From contig RCTD01000009.1 of NCBI GenBank assembly GCA_014898415.1, forward strand, positions 868,001 to 932,000: a stretch of 64,000 nucleotides of DNA. The letters run 5' to 3'. The notes under the pieces were generated by a model. It did no database searches. It worked only from the letters and a program-made list of their open reading frames with translations, and was not told the DNA's origin. Made by a program: the position numbers and the translations under genes. The DNA comes from Stromatinia cepivora (taxonomy: Eukaryota > Ascomycota > Leotiomycetes > Helotiales > Sclerotiniaceae). The stretch's first letter is position 1. The number at the start of each line of letters is the position of its first letter. Of this stretch, positions 1-10,821 are shown piece after piece.

Positions 1-369
1 ATGCGTGGTATCAAATCATGCGCCATGGTCCTAGCCGCGTCCCCAAAACTAAAGGAAGGAGAAGAAGATCACCATGCCGGCCCCGTCGAACTCGTTACTC
101 CACCAGCGGAAGCCAAGGCTGGCGAACGCGTCTTTTTCGAGGGGTGGAAGGGAGAGCCTGAGGGAGTTTTGAACCCAAAGAAGAAGGTTTGGGAAATGAT
201 CCAACCGGGTTTCACCACAACCGCCGATTTGGAAGCTGCGTTTGATGCGGGTGTTGTGAAGGAGTTGAGTAAAGAAGGAGAGGATGCTAAGACTGGCGTC
301 GGAAAATTGGTCACTGAGAGTGGTGGTGTTTGCAAGGTTAAATCTTTAGCAGGAGCTATCATTAGATAA
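1..369 (+). CDS. Arc1/EMAPII-type tRNA-binding protein, 3' end only
   Basis: This is the C-terminal part of a gene that begins outside the window; the frame is open from base 1 and stops at TAA 367-369. The visible 122 residues contain the MRGIKSCAMVLAAS stretch, the HAGPVELV turn and the NPKKKVWE motif. These are typical of the C-terminal half of the EMAPII/Arc1 OB-fold tRNA-binding domain found in yeast Arc1 and at the end of some methionyl- and tyrosyl-tRNA synthetases. In fungi such a protein normally acts in the cytosol as a cofactor that delivers tRNA to MetRS and GluRS. Whether this is a stand-alone Arc1-like cofactor or the tail of a synthetase cannot be told from this fragment. The family call is firm; the exact gene name is not. 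Confidence 0.8.
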   Translation: MRGIKSCAMVLAASPKLKEGEEDHHAGPVELVTPPAEAKAGERVFFEGWKGEPEGVLNPKKKVWEMIQPGFTTTADLEAAFDAGVVKELSKEGEDAKTGVGKLVTESGGVCKVKSLAGAIIR

Positions 370-978
370 AGGGCATAAGTAATGCAACACAAACTGTGAA
401 CTGGAAAATCGATGGCATAGGCTTAGACGGAAGTTTCTTTAAGAAGAAATGGAAAGTCATGTAGCTAGAAACAGACCTTGTGCATGATTCCACGAACGAT
501 CTATACACATAAAAATAGATGATTGAGCATTGCCCTGCTCTGCTGTCAAGATCTACTTGTGCCATAACATGAGATGAAACGTGATATGATATGATATGAT
601 AATTGATATTATTGTGTTGTATTGTATCCAAATATATTTACCTCCTCGCCCTCCCCGTTCCTGTATAATGCAAATACCTTTCCATCCCAACGCTAATCAA
701 AATCAATGACTATAGTCATCCGTCACTCTGTAATCCCATCCATCCAACTCAAATACCCGTTTCCTAAACCTTAAATCTATATGCTGCGCACCCTAGAAAA
801 TGCCAATATTTGCAATATATCTCCGTACTTTATTTTCCACGCCGTATATCCCATGTAAAACCAAACCTCACGCTCGTTCAAATAGTCACAATCCAAGATA
901 CCAACTCCGAAACGACAACTCCGAGATTTTCCAGATAGAGTCAGGTGAAGCCTTGATGGTGCCATCCAAGATGGATGT
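370..978. other. Convergent intergenic spacer (3' UTRs)
   Basis: About 600 bases between two genes that end toward each other. It contains a short TGATATGATATGATA run near 580-600 and no open frame with recognisable content. It most likely holds the two 3' UTRs and poly(A) sites. Confidence 0.5.
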
Positions 979-2364
979 TCAGTACGCGGCATCTCCTGAT
1001 CGCTTAAAGACCAATTTTCTCGGATCAAAATTATCATTATCATCGTCATCATCATCATCGTCATCCACTTCCATCTTATCATCAACCTCCAACACTACCG
1101 GTCCATCTTGGACCGGAATTAGTGCCGGTATAAACTTCGTTCCATTCACATGTGACTCCACCAATGGCATCGAATTGGAAGCTTCATCCTTCCTTTCCAA
1201 TTCCTCCTGAATCCTCAATTTCTCAATCTTCTTCTCGGCAATATCTCTCACCTCTGCAAGTCTCTTCTTAATGTTCTCAATTTCCGTACTGCATTCTCCG
1301 TCGCGTAGGAATTGGTGAGCAGCATGCTCGCATTGGCCTTGACACCATTCGAGCCCTTTATCTAGTTCGTCAAATATATCCGTAGAACTTCCTCCTGCTC
1401 CTCCAATCCCTCCTCCTCCGGCTCGTCGGTAGCCCCTCAACACATTCATGGTATTTCCAACAGCCATGCGATCGCGAGAAGGACCCATGTTTCTCGTTGA
1501 TGTGAATTTCAGTTTCGCTCCTGCTCGAGTATCTCCTCCATTGAGCTGTACCCCGTTCGATGTTGCTTGCGAAGCGACTTGGTGTTGCAACGAAGGTTTG
1601 GGCAATGCACTACCTAGGGCTTTCGAAGCCTCTGACTCAGATTCATCGTCGCTTTCCTCCTCGGCTTCCATTTCGGCAGCTCGTCTCATTTCCGCCATTT
1701 TAGCTGCCATTTTCCCCTTCCTCATGGCATTTCTGTTCCCACTCACAAATTTGACGAGTTCTTCGAAGGCGGTTTGCACTGCGCTGTCGTAGTATACTAT
1801 TATCATTGATCTCGTTCTGTATCTTGGGGCTTGAGAAGTTCCTGATGCGAGGGATTCGGTTTTTCGTTTCCGGAGGACGGCCGGAGCTCGTGGTAGTGGT
1901 TCGGTTGGGGGTGTAGGTTGCGATGATTGTCGGGTTAAGGCGTTGGGTGATGCTCGCGGAGTAAGGGGCTTGGGCGATTGGGGTTGTGGTTGGGATGGGG
2001 ACTGGTTGTATTCGAGAGCGGCGGCAGCAGCGGCTCGAGCTACTGAGGGGGATTCGAGTCGTACTTTTGAAGGAGTCTCATTTCGAGCCGATTTCGGGGA
2101 GTCGATGAGAGGTGAGGAGTCCTCTATGGTGTTCTGGGCTTCGTTGATGACCTCCTCGCCATCTTTTGGTCGTAGTGATTCGGTGGAACCTTTGTTCTTC
2201 AAGGAGCGTGCGGGTTTGGTGTCTACCAATCGTGCAAGCTCGATTTGTCGTAATGCTATTTGACTGTTTAGGTCGTCTAGTCGTTTGTTCCAATCCGGTA
2301 TGGATTGAGTGAGGTTTGTCAATGCCTCCAATATTGAAAATGTCGGCATGATGAATATGGACAA
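979..2364 (-). CDS. Conserved unknown protein with acidic C-terminus and coiled coil
   Basis: One uninterrupted frame of 461 codons. The start could be at 2364 or five codons later at 2349, where MPTFSILEAL begins. Residues about 10-55 look helical (IPDWNKRLDDLNSQI). Residues 60-200 are low-complexity and rich in Ser, Pro and Gln. A conserved-looking block around TRSMIIVYYDSAVQTAFEEL is followed by a charged helix (KMAEMRRAAEMEAEEE). A second structured block holds WCQGQCEHAAHQFLRDGECS, with closely spaced cysteines and histidines, and leads into a coiled coil (IENIKKRLAEVRDIAEKK). Near the end there is a run of aspartates. I do not recognise the family. The composition suggests a nuclear scaffold or chromatin-associated protein, but that is a guess. 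No intron is needed. Confidence 0.7.
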   Translation of the reverse strand: MSIFIMPTFSILEALTNLTQSIPDWNKRLDDLNSQIALRQIELARLVDTKPARSLKNKGSTESLRPKDGEEVINEAQNTIEDSSPLIDSPKSARNETPSKVRLESPSVARAAAAAALEYNQSPSQPQPQSPKPLTPRASPNALTRQSSQPTPPTEPLPRAPAVLRKRKTESLASGTSQAPRYRTRSMIIVYYDSAVQTAFEELVKFVSGNRNAMRKGKMAAKMAEMRRAAEMEAEEESDDESESEASKALGSALPKPSLQHQVASQATSNGVQLNGGDTRAGAKLKFTSTRNMGPSRDRMAVGNTMNVLRGYRRAGGGGIGGAGGSSTDIFDELDKGLEWCQGQCEHAAHQFLRDGECSTEIENIKKRLAEVRDIAEKKIEKLRIQEELERKDEASNSMPLVESHVNGTKFIPALIPVQDGPVVLEVDDKMEVDDDDDDDDDNDNFDPRKLVFKRSGDAAY

Positions 2365-4567
2365 AGATGAGTTTAGAACGGTCTGATTGAGCGGTATGTA
2401 GCAGATAGTGTTATTCGGAATATACTGGTCGCGGTAGAGTAGATAATTTATTCGAATCGAGTGTTAAAAGCTTTGAGGTAGTCAAGTTAGTTAATGGATA
2501 GTCATAATACTAGTACCATCATCGCTGCGTCATAAGGAGAAATAGTACGGAAGTGAATGGTTGGACAATGCGTGCGACTCTCCGCGTGGAGTGTAGGAGA
2601 TTGAAGTAAAGTAACTCTGGTCTCTTTACTTCAATTACAAGACCTGGGGGACTTATTAACCAAGAGCGTGATCTGCAAATGAAGAATATATGGAGTTATC
2701 CAATGTATATCTCGGACCAAATGACTGAGTGCTCACTATCTGCAGGTTTGAACAGGCGATTGTAAGAGAATGCGCGTACCGACCTATATCTATCATGAAA
2801 CTGTCGTGAACTTACATGTAACCTTACATTTGCATAGGATAAAAAATAAAAAATAAAGGGTGGTATTATTTTATTTTGTTTTAATTCGATGCAGACTTTG
2901 AGTGTGGTGTGGATGAATGAATGAGGTAGCATATCGTACACTAATGATTTTCGGATCTGGTGGACCCCTTCATTTTCATCGATCAACAAGCGAATTATCA
3001 ACATCATTTTCATTTCACACTTAATTAACCAACAATATTGAAACAAATCGGAGGTGCACCAGCACTTCCTGCAAAGAAAAAGAAACAGTATGATGAATTA
3101 TAATTAGAAGGCACCCACAGCTCTATCGATCAATATTCACAATGCATATGAAAAGTTCTTGGGGATACGAAAATGAGAAATCAAAGGAGTTACAGAACAC
3201 GTAATAACATGCAACAAGAGCAAAGTAGATCACCGAGCGGTTATTATTTGAAAAAACACAGCACTTTTCTCATTTCAACCAAGTTGTCGGTAGCTTTACA
3301 GCAACATGATAGATCTAGATACGATGTAACTTTATATACATTGGGCAGGTGCAGAATAACTGATACCATTGTTGTTTGTTGTTGTTGCTGCTGCTGCTGC
3401 GGTGCCAGTATGGATGAAGGAGATTATTTCCTAACGATGATTTCCCTCTTGATATTCATAGTACGAATCCAAAACCCTGACAGGTCCTAAGTCCTTGCAA
3501 TCAACCATGTCCCTTCAGGAAACTGATATTCAAACATTGCTGCCGTGTGAATGTGGACGAGAAGATTTTCTTGAAATACGAATCCAAACATCTGATAGGT
3601 CCTAGGATCCTTACAACCACCTTCCAGCCTCCCTTTCCCTCTTCGTCTCATACTGCATCCATAGAATGAAAATTTGTTTTCACCTCGGAACCTTGCCAAT
3701 GCCATATATGTTACGGTATAGCGTCACCGCATACCTAGGTATTTCGTCGTACAATTTGTGCCCCTCTCATCATTAGTGCATTACGATATTTACGAAGCAA
3801 CCCCTCGGTAGATCTCACGCGGAAAATAAATCACAAACACTGCGGGAAAACACCTCGGCTTTCATGCGAGTTTGATCACCTTATGTCAACATCTATCACC
3901 AACTGCCTACCAAGAAATCAAGCCATCAAACCCTTCTGACTCTTACACATTTAAAAACTTTTCCCTTCAACAGATCCTCAAGACTTTGCTAATATAGGAC
4001 TTCCCTCCATTTCCTCCGTAGCTCCTCGGGTAAATGACTCCACCCGATCCAGCTCCTTTTTTCAGACGGTGAGGCATTTCGAGAATTCAACTAGAAGCAT
4101 AATTATCACTTTTTCTCGTGGCTTTTGATCCATTTAGTCTTGTTGACCAGGACAGGCCAACAGGGGGAAGGCAAGAAAATTTACTTTTTAGCTCTTCCCG
4201 TTCCTTGTCACACGTGCTTCATGCAGAAAAACGGCCGCCATTGCTTTTTCTTATGCATGGATTAGAAAACGGCTGAAGTATTCGATGTATGGGTGGAATG
4301 ATTGTAAATGTACTTAAATGAACTGTATGGGGTTAGTTGATCACGACAATTGGAGTCGAAATTATACACAACGAACTTACCGCTATTCTGTGAGGTTTCG
4401 TACCCAACCATAGGCAGCGTTTAGATAGTTGTATTTTCAGGGAGTTTGCATTGTGAAACTCAAAAAGGAAAAGAAAAGGAAGCTGGATTTTAAACTTTTT
4501 ATTAACTTTTGTAGCATCTGCGGCAAAGTCATGCTAATATCATTGCCGGATCGAAGATCTAATTAAT
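2365..4567. other. Long intergenic region, no supported gene
   Basis: Some 2.2 kb between the divergent-side 5' end of the unknown gene and the 3' end of the flavoprotein gene. Short frames of 70-116 codons occur on both strands but none has recognisable content or intron-linked continuation. A trinucleotide run of GTT/GCT repeats lies at about 3366-3401 and a near-identical pair of segments (CGAATCCAAA...CTGA.AGGTCCTA) occurs at about 3464-3492 and 3580-3608. Confidence 0.5.
3464..3608. repeat. Degenerate short direct repeat pair
   Basis: The segment ACGAATCCAAAACCCTGACAG followed by GTCCTAAGTCCTTGCAA (about 3463-3500) recurs in diverged form as ACGAATCCAAACATCTGATAG followed by GTCCTAGGATCCTTACAA (about 3579-3617). 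The copies are roughly 116 bases apart. This looks like a local duplication; no function is evident. Confidence 0.5.
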
Positions 4568-5505
4568 TTATGGCCAAAGCTCTTCTTTCTTCCATTCACC
4601 AATCTTCTCTCCTCCCTCTCCCGCATCTCCATTGGGACCAACGTAGGTGAATCTCCATCTTCTTGCTTTATCAGGTTCCGTCAAATCAAGTTGTTCGACT
4701 TCAACGGGTTTGATAATAACAACCCTGAAATTCTTTCTGGCAGCCTCATCGTTCAGATCTGATATCTTTTGACCCAAAGCCCAATTTGTATCGCTTGGGG
4801 TTTGCGAAACCGGAGTTCCAGGGATAGGGTTTTTGAAACTACCTACAGATCAAAAATTAGTCGGGAAGTTCATCCGATTGCTGTCTAAACTTTACCTCTC
4901 ATCCCCGGACTCAGATTGCCAAAATGTGCCGTGAGTTCCTTTTCCCAGCTCCAATTCTCTTTCCCATCTTCCTTCACAACTCTCATTCTCTCTCCAACCT
5001 TCGTCTTAACAGTTCGTGATCCACTTGATTCTTGACCCGTCCCTTCGATGTCTTGACCAACTATATATGCTTCACCCTTGATTCTCCATTGTGTCATAAC
5101 CTCCTTGACCCAAAATACTGCCTCAATAGGCCCACCACCTCCACTACCCTGACTCTGTTCAACCTCTCCATGACCCTGTGAACTGGCAAATATCTCAGGA
5201 ACTTTCTCCATACGCACATCTGTAGTGAAAGTTGGGAGATCACTCTCGTAGACTCGATCGTTCAAAGGAGCTTCATTACGTCTGTTCTCTGGAAGCTCGG
5301 CCCACATTCCTCTGTAAATACAGTAGCGAGCTCGAGGAAGATAAGGAGTTGCTGAGTTCTTATCATTACTTGGGTGCAATGATGAGAGAACAAATTCTGG
5401 TGAGTCCATCTTTGAGAGGTGGGAAAGAAAAAGAGGGCGCCATGGGGCGGGACCAATGGATGCTGGTGTGGTGGTTGATGTAGACATTGTGCGAGCGAGA
5501 CGCAA
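4568..5505 (-). CDS. PNPOx-like FMN-binding split-barrel protein (Alr4036 type)
   Basis: Two exons: 5505-4896 and 4842-4568, with intron 4843-4895 (GTAAAG...TGTAG) splitting a Gly codon so that MRG continues as SFKNPIPGTPVSQTPSDTNW. Two starts are possible, 5505 or 5487 (MSTSTTTPASIGPAPWRPLF). The protein of about 297 residues shows the hallmarks of the fungal pyridoxamine-phosphate-oxidase-like family with an Alr4036-type FMN-binding domain: APWRPLFLSHL at the N-terminus, a phosphate-binding-like LPENRRNEAPLNDR region, YESDLPTFTTDVRMEK, then AVFWVKEVMTQWRIKGEAYIVG, and the C-terminal RRWRFTYVGPNG. Enzymes of this group are predicted to bind FMN; the substrate in fungi is generally unknown. 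I am confident of the fold and not of the reaction. Confidence 0.85.
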
Positions 5506-6227
5506 AAGACGTGAAGAGGCTTGAGAAGCTATTTCGAATGATTTCCCTATTTAGGCTGTTGACGGTTGAGATGTGTATGTAGCTTTTGGATACAAGTGGC
5601 GAGATTATGGCAGTGGGCTTTCCGTTCCATATGAAAGTGAAAGTTGATGACGCATTGATAGAAAGCTCAAGTTCTCGAAGCTTATGGTGGGGTGATTGCA
5701 ATCGAGCTTAAGCTTCATGTGCATCCCACCAAAACCAGTATTTCTAGTCTTTCCATACCTACCTAAGTACTAATGTTAGGACCGCCAATTCACCAGGTGC
5801 CACCAAAAACTCAATCTTCAAACTAACAACCAGTTTCTCACATCTGGGAATAGCTTCAAATTCTCATATCTCAAAAATGATATCACATTTGTCGGATGAT
5901 AAGGAACCCCACATTCGGTACATCACCCGCCGAAAACATGGGGAAAGCTCATACGTGTGGCTGAGTTTCCTGAAAGATATTTTACCTCCAATTGAGGAGC
6001 TGGCTTATATTATTTTTGATTACGGGAGGGATGCGAAATACGATGATCCGTATTGAGGGAAATGTTGGTATATATTTCCAATATGCCTTCATTACAGAGT
6101 CTTTCTCGTTTGGTGTTACTGGATCTACGAGTTTGAAGGTGTTTTTCCTCTTTCTTCTGTATATATTGAAGCATTGAGAATTCAAATTGCGACTTCATAT
6201 ATTACACTACTTTTTCTCGCGCCCAGT
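5506..6227. promoter_or_regulatory. Divergent promoter region between flavoprotein and GH28 genes
   Basis: About 720 bases separate the start of the leftward flavoprotein gene from the start of the rightward GH28 gene, so both promoters must lie here. The right half is A+T-rich and carries overlapping 60-67-codon frames on both strands that look like chance. I could not assign specific operator sites. Confidence 0.45.
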
Positions 6228-7803
6228 ATGCGTCCCATCATCACCACCACAATAGCACTCTTCTCCACTCTCATAGCTGCGAAAGGAAATGGCGGCTATG
6301 ATGTTATTCCCATCCTTCCGCGCAGCAATCAGAAGAAGACTTGCACTGTTCTTCCCCTCGGAAACCACACAGATGATACCCCTCAAATTCTCAAAGCATT
6401 TTCAGACTGCAATCATGGTGGTACCGTCGTTTTCCCCAAAGATCAAGTATACTGGATAGCAACGAGAATGAATCCAGTTATCGACGATGTGACGATTGAT
6501 TGGCAAGGTATTTGGACTGTACGTTTGGGCTTCTTCTCCAACTATATACAGAATGTTAATGAATGGATAGATGTCGGATAATCTCACGTACTGGCGCGAT
6601 AATTCCTACCCCGTCGTTTTCCAAAATCACGCTGCCGGGATTGTTTTTACAGGAGATCGTATACATATTGCTGGAAAAGGCAGTGGTGGTATCAATGGGA
6701 ATGGAAATGCCTGGTATAATGTCGAGAAAGCAGATACACAGCCCGGACGCCCTATGCCCTTTGTTTTCTGGAACGTTAGTGAAGTGTTCGTTGAGAATTG
6801 TATGTCCCATCTCTCCACCCATATTCTTTCCATAAAAAGGTTACCCAGCTAACTGACCCTTCTGGAAATAAAGTCTCCATTAAAGATTCTCCCCTCTGGG
6901 CAATAAACATCATGAATGGTACTAACATGTGGTTCAACGATATGCTCGTCAACAACACCGCTGTAAATGCACCATATGGAACGAATTGGGTGCAGAATAC
7001 CGATGGCTTCGATACGATGGATGCCAACAACATTAGATTAACCAATTTCTACTACCAGGGAGGTGATGATTGTATTGCCATTAAACCTCGGTCTTATAAT
7101 ATTTGGGCTCAAAATGTACCTCCCCTTCCGCAAAACCCTTCTCAAACTCAACATCACAACTAACCCAATAAAATAGATAACATGTCACGGTGGTAACGGC
7201 ATAGCCATCGGTTCCCTAGGCCAATATGTCGAAGAATCATCCGTCATAAACGTCACGGTAAAAGACGTAAATATCCTCAGCTACAACCTAGACATGCACA
7301 ACTCGGCATACATCAAAACATGGGTGGGAGCACTAGTCCCGCAATCCGGATACGAAAGTGCAGGACAAGCCCAAGGCGACGGCTGGTATTGTTCCCTTCC
7401 TTCCCCATATATCTCCCCCTCCACCCCCTAACCCAATCAAAACCCCACTAACCGCACCAGGGGCAACGTAACCTCCCTTCTCTTCGAAAACTTCCACATC
7501 GAAGGCGCCGCCATCGGCGCCGCCATCACCCAAAACTCGGGCAACAACGGTTCCTTCACCGGCACATCGAGATTTCTCCTCTCAGACATCACATTCCGTA
7601 ATTTCACGGGCTATCTAACCGGCGCCAAGGGTGATAGAACTGCGAGTATTAGTTGTAGTAATGTGTATCCGTGTTTTAGGATCGCCTTCGAGGATTTTCA
7701 TGTCGCGTATGCAAAGAATGTAACTGCGGCGAATGCGACGGGTACTTGTAGTATGGTTGCGAAAGGGGGTGTGCAGGGGATGGTGGGGAGTGGTTGTTCG
7801 TGA
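6228..7803 (+). CDS. Secreted GH28 exo-acting galacturonidase (pectin degradation)
   Basis: Five exons, 6228-6518, 6571-6799, 6874-7115, 7177-7385 and 7461-7803, give a 437-residue protein; every junction keeps frame and restores family motifs. The start at 6228 gives a short secretion signal (MRPIITTTIALFSTLIAAKG); an in-frame ATG at 6174 lies upstream but would bury it. The parallel beta-helix of glycoside hydrolase family 28 is shown by NTDGFDTMDA, GGDDCIAIK and CHGGNGIAIGSLG, which supply the three catalytic aspartates and the active-site histidine. The usual Arg-Ile-Lys substrate motif reads Tyr-Ile-Lys (SAYIKTWVGA), a form I associate with exo-acting fungal members. Many NxT/S sites fit a glycoprotein. 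The likely role is removal of terminal galacturonate from pectin during plant-wall attack. Endo versus exo action and substrate are inferred. Confidence 0.88.
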
Positions 7804-8187
7804 TTTTGGGGGGTGGGGTGAGGGGGTGGTTGTGTTTTTTTTTTTGTAGATATGTGTTTATTGGGAATGTGATGGGAAGGGAATACTGTTATACCATATT
7901 ACTTCTGTGATATATTTCTGGTTCTTGTGGTAATGTATTGAATCCTTCGGTTGGTGTCTGTGGCTCAAGGTAACAATCTGTTTAAGATGCGAAATGTAAA
8001 TGTAGAAAAAATTGTATGTTATTGAACGTCATTAGTTCTATGGTCCTATGCAATTTGTGATATTACTCCATTATATCCAGTGTGGTAGGTTCATCATCCA
8101 CCAGACGCTTTTCTTTACCCCGGGCATATTCTCGTCATATCGTTTATTTGAAAAAGCTTTCATGCATTGACAAATCCGTAAGAAACC
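7804..8187. other. Convergent intergenic spacer
   Basis: About 380 bases between the ends of the GH28 gene and the leftward unknown gene. It contains a poly-T run near 7838-7848 and A+T-rich 3' UTR-like sequence, with no gene. Confidence 0.5.
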
Positions 8188-9414
8188 TTATCCCACAACC
8201 ACTTCCTCCTCTCCTCCCTCTGGATGGGCCCTCAACTTCCACTTCAGTTCCATGACCACCAGCATGGGTCCCTCCTCTCTCTCCATCAACTCCTTTCTCT
8301 CTCGACATTTATCCCCATTCTTGCCTTCCTCAGGTCCCGTTCGATGACAGGTGTTACCAACGCAGTAGGGACAAATATCACTCCAATGTACCTTTTTACC
8401 CCGCCACTCCCATGTCTTTACATTTCCAAGCTCTCTGACACGAGGATCTGGGTTTTTGAGCGTACTCAATACACCCCTTTCTCCCATCGGAAACTCCCAC
8501 GTCCTAGCCCACTCTACAATCGTTCTTAGTTCCTCTCTCTTCTCCTCGCTCGTTTCGAACTCCATCTCGAATACCTCAAGTTTCGACATATGGGTAAGTG
8601 CAGTTCCCCATTTACCCGCAAGCCAATTTGACGGTTCACCTCGTCTCGAACATTCCATTTCTTGGCGCATTTGAAAGATATCTGCATTTCCCCTGCAGGG
8701 ATTTATGGCTAATGGCTCGTTTCGTTCATTCCACCACCAGTCTCCCCTTCTAATTGTTATTTTGAGAGAAGTGATGTTTTGGAGAAATGATCGAGAAGTT
8801 AAGCGGGGGAAAGAATCTTGGAGCCAGTAGAGTTGTGTATGTAGATGAATAGATCTGGCGAGTGCGAGTTGATAATCCGGGAGACGCGAAAAATAGTCGT
8901 TAGGAGCAAGAGAAGGAGGGTAGCGCGCGTGCCAGAATACGTGAGGAATGGATGCTGGGGGAAGGTGGTAGGTTTCGAGGTAAATGCGTCGACATGTTCG
9001 CAAGAGGGAAGTGTGAAGTTTGGTGCGACAGGTAAAACCGGGACGTGTATAATGGGTGTTGGGGTCGTATTGTGTATCTGGAATTGGAGTGGGAGTGAGA
9101 ACATAGGAGAAGATTAAGAAGCGGACTTCGGCGGGGATGATGCCGGAATAGAAAGGGGTAAGAATTTGGAGGCGGGGAGTGGTGGGCTTGAGGTGGATGG
9201 CGATTGGTGTAGTGACGCGGGACTGGAAGATTGACTCGTAGACATGGCCTTCAGGGAAATAAGGAAAGGGACGGCGGTCATTGCTGGTCTGGTTGTCCAT
9301 GGTTGAGCTGCGGTTCGATGGTTTTGAGGATTTGATGATTGTTGGTAATATTTTTGAGGGACAACTTCCCATAATATTGCTGCGTGAAGAAGTGTGTGAT
9401 GAAGAAGGAAACAA
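8188..9414 (-). CDS. Fungal DUF7730/2EXR-like protein of unknown role, possibly acylated
   Basis: A single-exon frame of up to 408 codons. After a low-complexity N-terminus it contains GIIPAEVRFLIFSYVL and, about 40 residues later, SLLRTCRRIYLETYHLPP. This pair resembles the short F-box-like/2EXR/DUF7730 block that is abundant in filamentous fungi. The middle (PDYQLALARSIHLHTQLYWL) and a Trp/Glu-rich segment also fit that class. CPYCVGNTC near the end could be a metal-binding knuckle. Two starts are possible: 9414, or the internal ATG at 9372 that gives MGSCPSKILPT. The latter fits an N-myristoylation signal (Gly2, Ser6) with a palmitoylatable Cys4, so the shorter form could be membrane-anchored. 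Function is not known; the family resemblance is from memory. Confidence 0.65.
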   Translation of the reverse strand: MFPSSSHTSSRSNIMGSCPSKILPTIIKSSKPSNRSSTMDNQTSNDRRPFPYFPEGHVYESIFQSRVTTPIAIHLKPTTPRLQILTPFYSGIIPAEVRFLIFSYVLTPTPIPDTQYDPNTHYTRPGFTCRTKLHTSLLRTCRRIYLETYHLPPASIPHVFWHARYPPSLAPNDYFSRLPDYQLALARSIHLHTQLYWLQDSFPRLTSRSFLQNITSLKITIRRGDWWWNERNEPLAINPCRGNADIFQMRQEMECSRRGEPSNWLAGKWGTALTHMSKLEVFEMEFETSEEKREELRTIVEWARTWEFPMGERGVLSTLKNPDPRVRELGNVKTWEWRGKKVHWSDICPYCVGNTCHRTGPEEGKNGDKCRERKELMEREEGPMLVVMELKWKLRAHPEGGEEEVVVG

Positions 9415-10436
9415 GATTATAGACTTTATAGTGCCAAATATTTGAGTCCCAATTCACTAGACTTATATGAGAGACTCATAGTGATATACTGCACCTGCGC
9501 CGTGGACACACATGCGGGGCTGGTTGCCTAAAGATCCACCACCAAGTAGCTGTTGGTAGATAGCTGCTACGATATCACCTGACGAAACTACTAACCTATC
9601 ATCTAATATCACATCTCGAGCTCGAACTATTCACCATCACAATAATCATAACCCGTCATAACTCAATTCCTCGCCGTCTAAAACAATTTTCATTTCTAGA
9701 TATCTACCAGGTGCCCGATGTGCGGCGGTACCGCAGTCTTTGATGCACAGCACCTTCTAATCCAACCCCTCCGTTTCCTTAGCTAGCTACCCCTCAATCC
9801 GTCCGCCCACCAACGCAACAAAATATAACCGCATCAAGCGCTGATGGACGGACAAGAAACTTCTTCATCGATAAGAAATGCCAAGTAAGGGATCGGCATT
9901 ATATGGAGTTATGTATCCGATTATATAATTTTGTTTTCTCCGTATTTGAATCCTTTGACATCTGTCTTGTTATTGGCTCTTGTTATCCCAGCTGCTATTA
10001 TTCATGTGTGTAAAGTACCGGTAGACATATATTTTGAGCGCTAGATGTTATTGCTACATATCTATCAAGCTATTAATAACTAGGTTGGGCGTCCCTCATA
10101 TTACTTAATCCGACGTTGAATAGACCGTTACGCTAATTTTGGATGCGAAAAATGCAACTATGATATGATTTTATGTCGATACTACGTAGAGTTTCATGGC
10201 TTGAGATACAGAGATCAAAAATAGGATAAGGTGCGGGACCTGGAGCTATTATTATCATTATGTGGATCATATATCGATATATTTAAAAAGATATAAAAAT
10301 ACAATAACTCGAAGGGATAATCAATTCCATTTTTGCTTAAGCTTAGGGCTAGAGTGCCGGTAGTTCAAATGGGTTGAAGATGTTACTGTGGCTTCGGTCG
10401 TTATCGGTAAAAGATGCGATACTTTATATAGGAGTA
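9415..10436. other. Intergenic region left of transposon relic
   Basis: About 1 kb with no gene. It holds the upstream region of the leftward unknown gene and then sequence of rising A+T content toward the transposon. The target-site TA lies at 10435-10436. Confidence 0.5.
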
Positions 10437-10468
10437 CAGTAGAACCTGGCTATAAGGGACGACTATAT
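10437..10468 (+). repeat. Left terminal inverted repeat of transposon relic
   Basis: Begins with CAGTAGAACCTGGCTATAAG and continues GGACGACTAT; the inner CTATAAGGGACGA block is itself repeated once about 17 bases further in. It pairs with the right end at about 12775-12806. Confidence 0.8.
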
Positions 10469-10612
10469 TATAAGGGACGAATTTTTTAATTATATTGATT
10501 TTGTATAGTGATTTTCAATTTATAAAGGATTTTTCATTTATAATGGATTATAGTATTAATTTCGATTAATTCTTTATATAAAATTTTAATTTAATCAATA
10601 TGAATCAATTTT

Positions 10613-10821
<209 letters not shown>

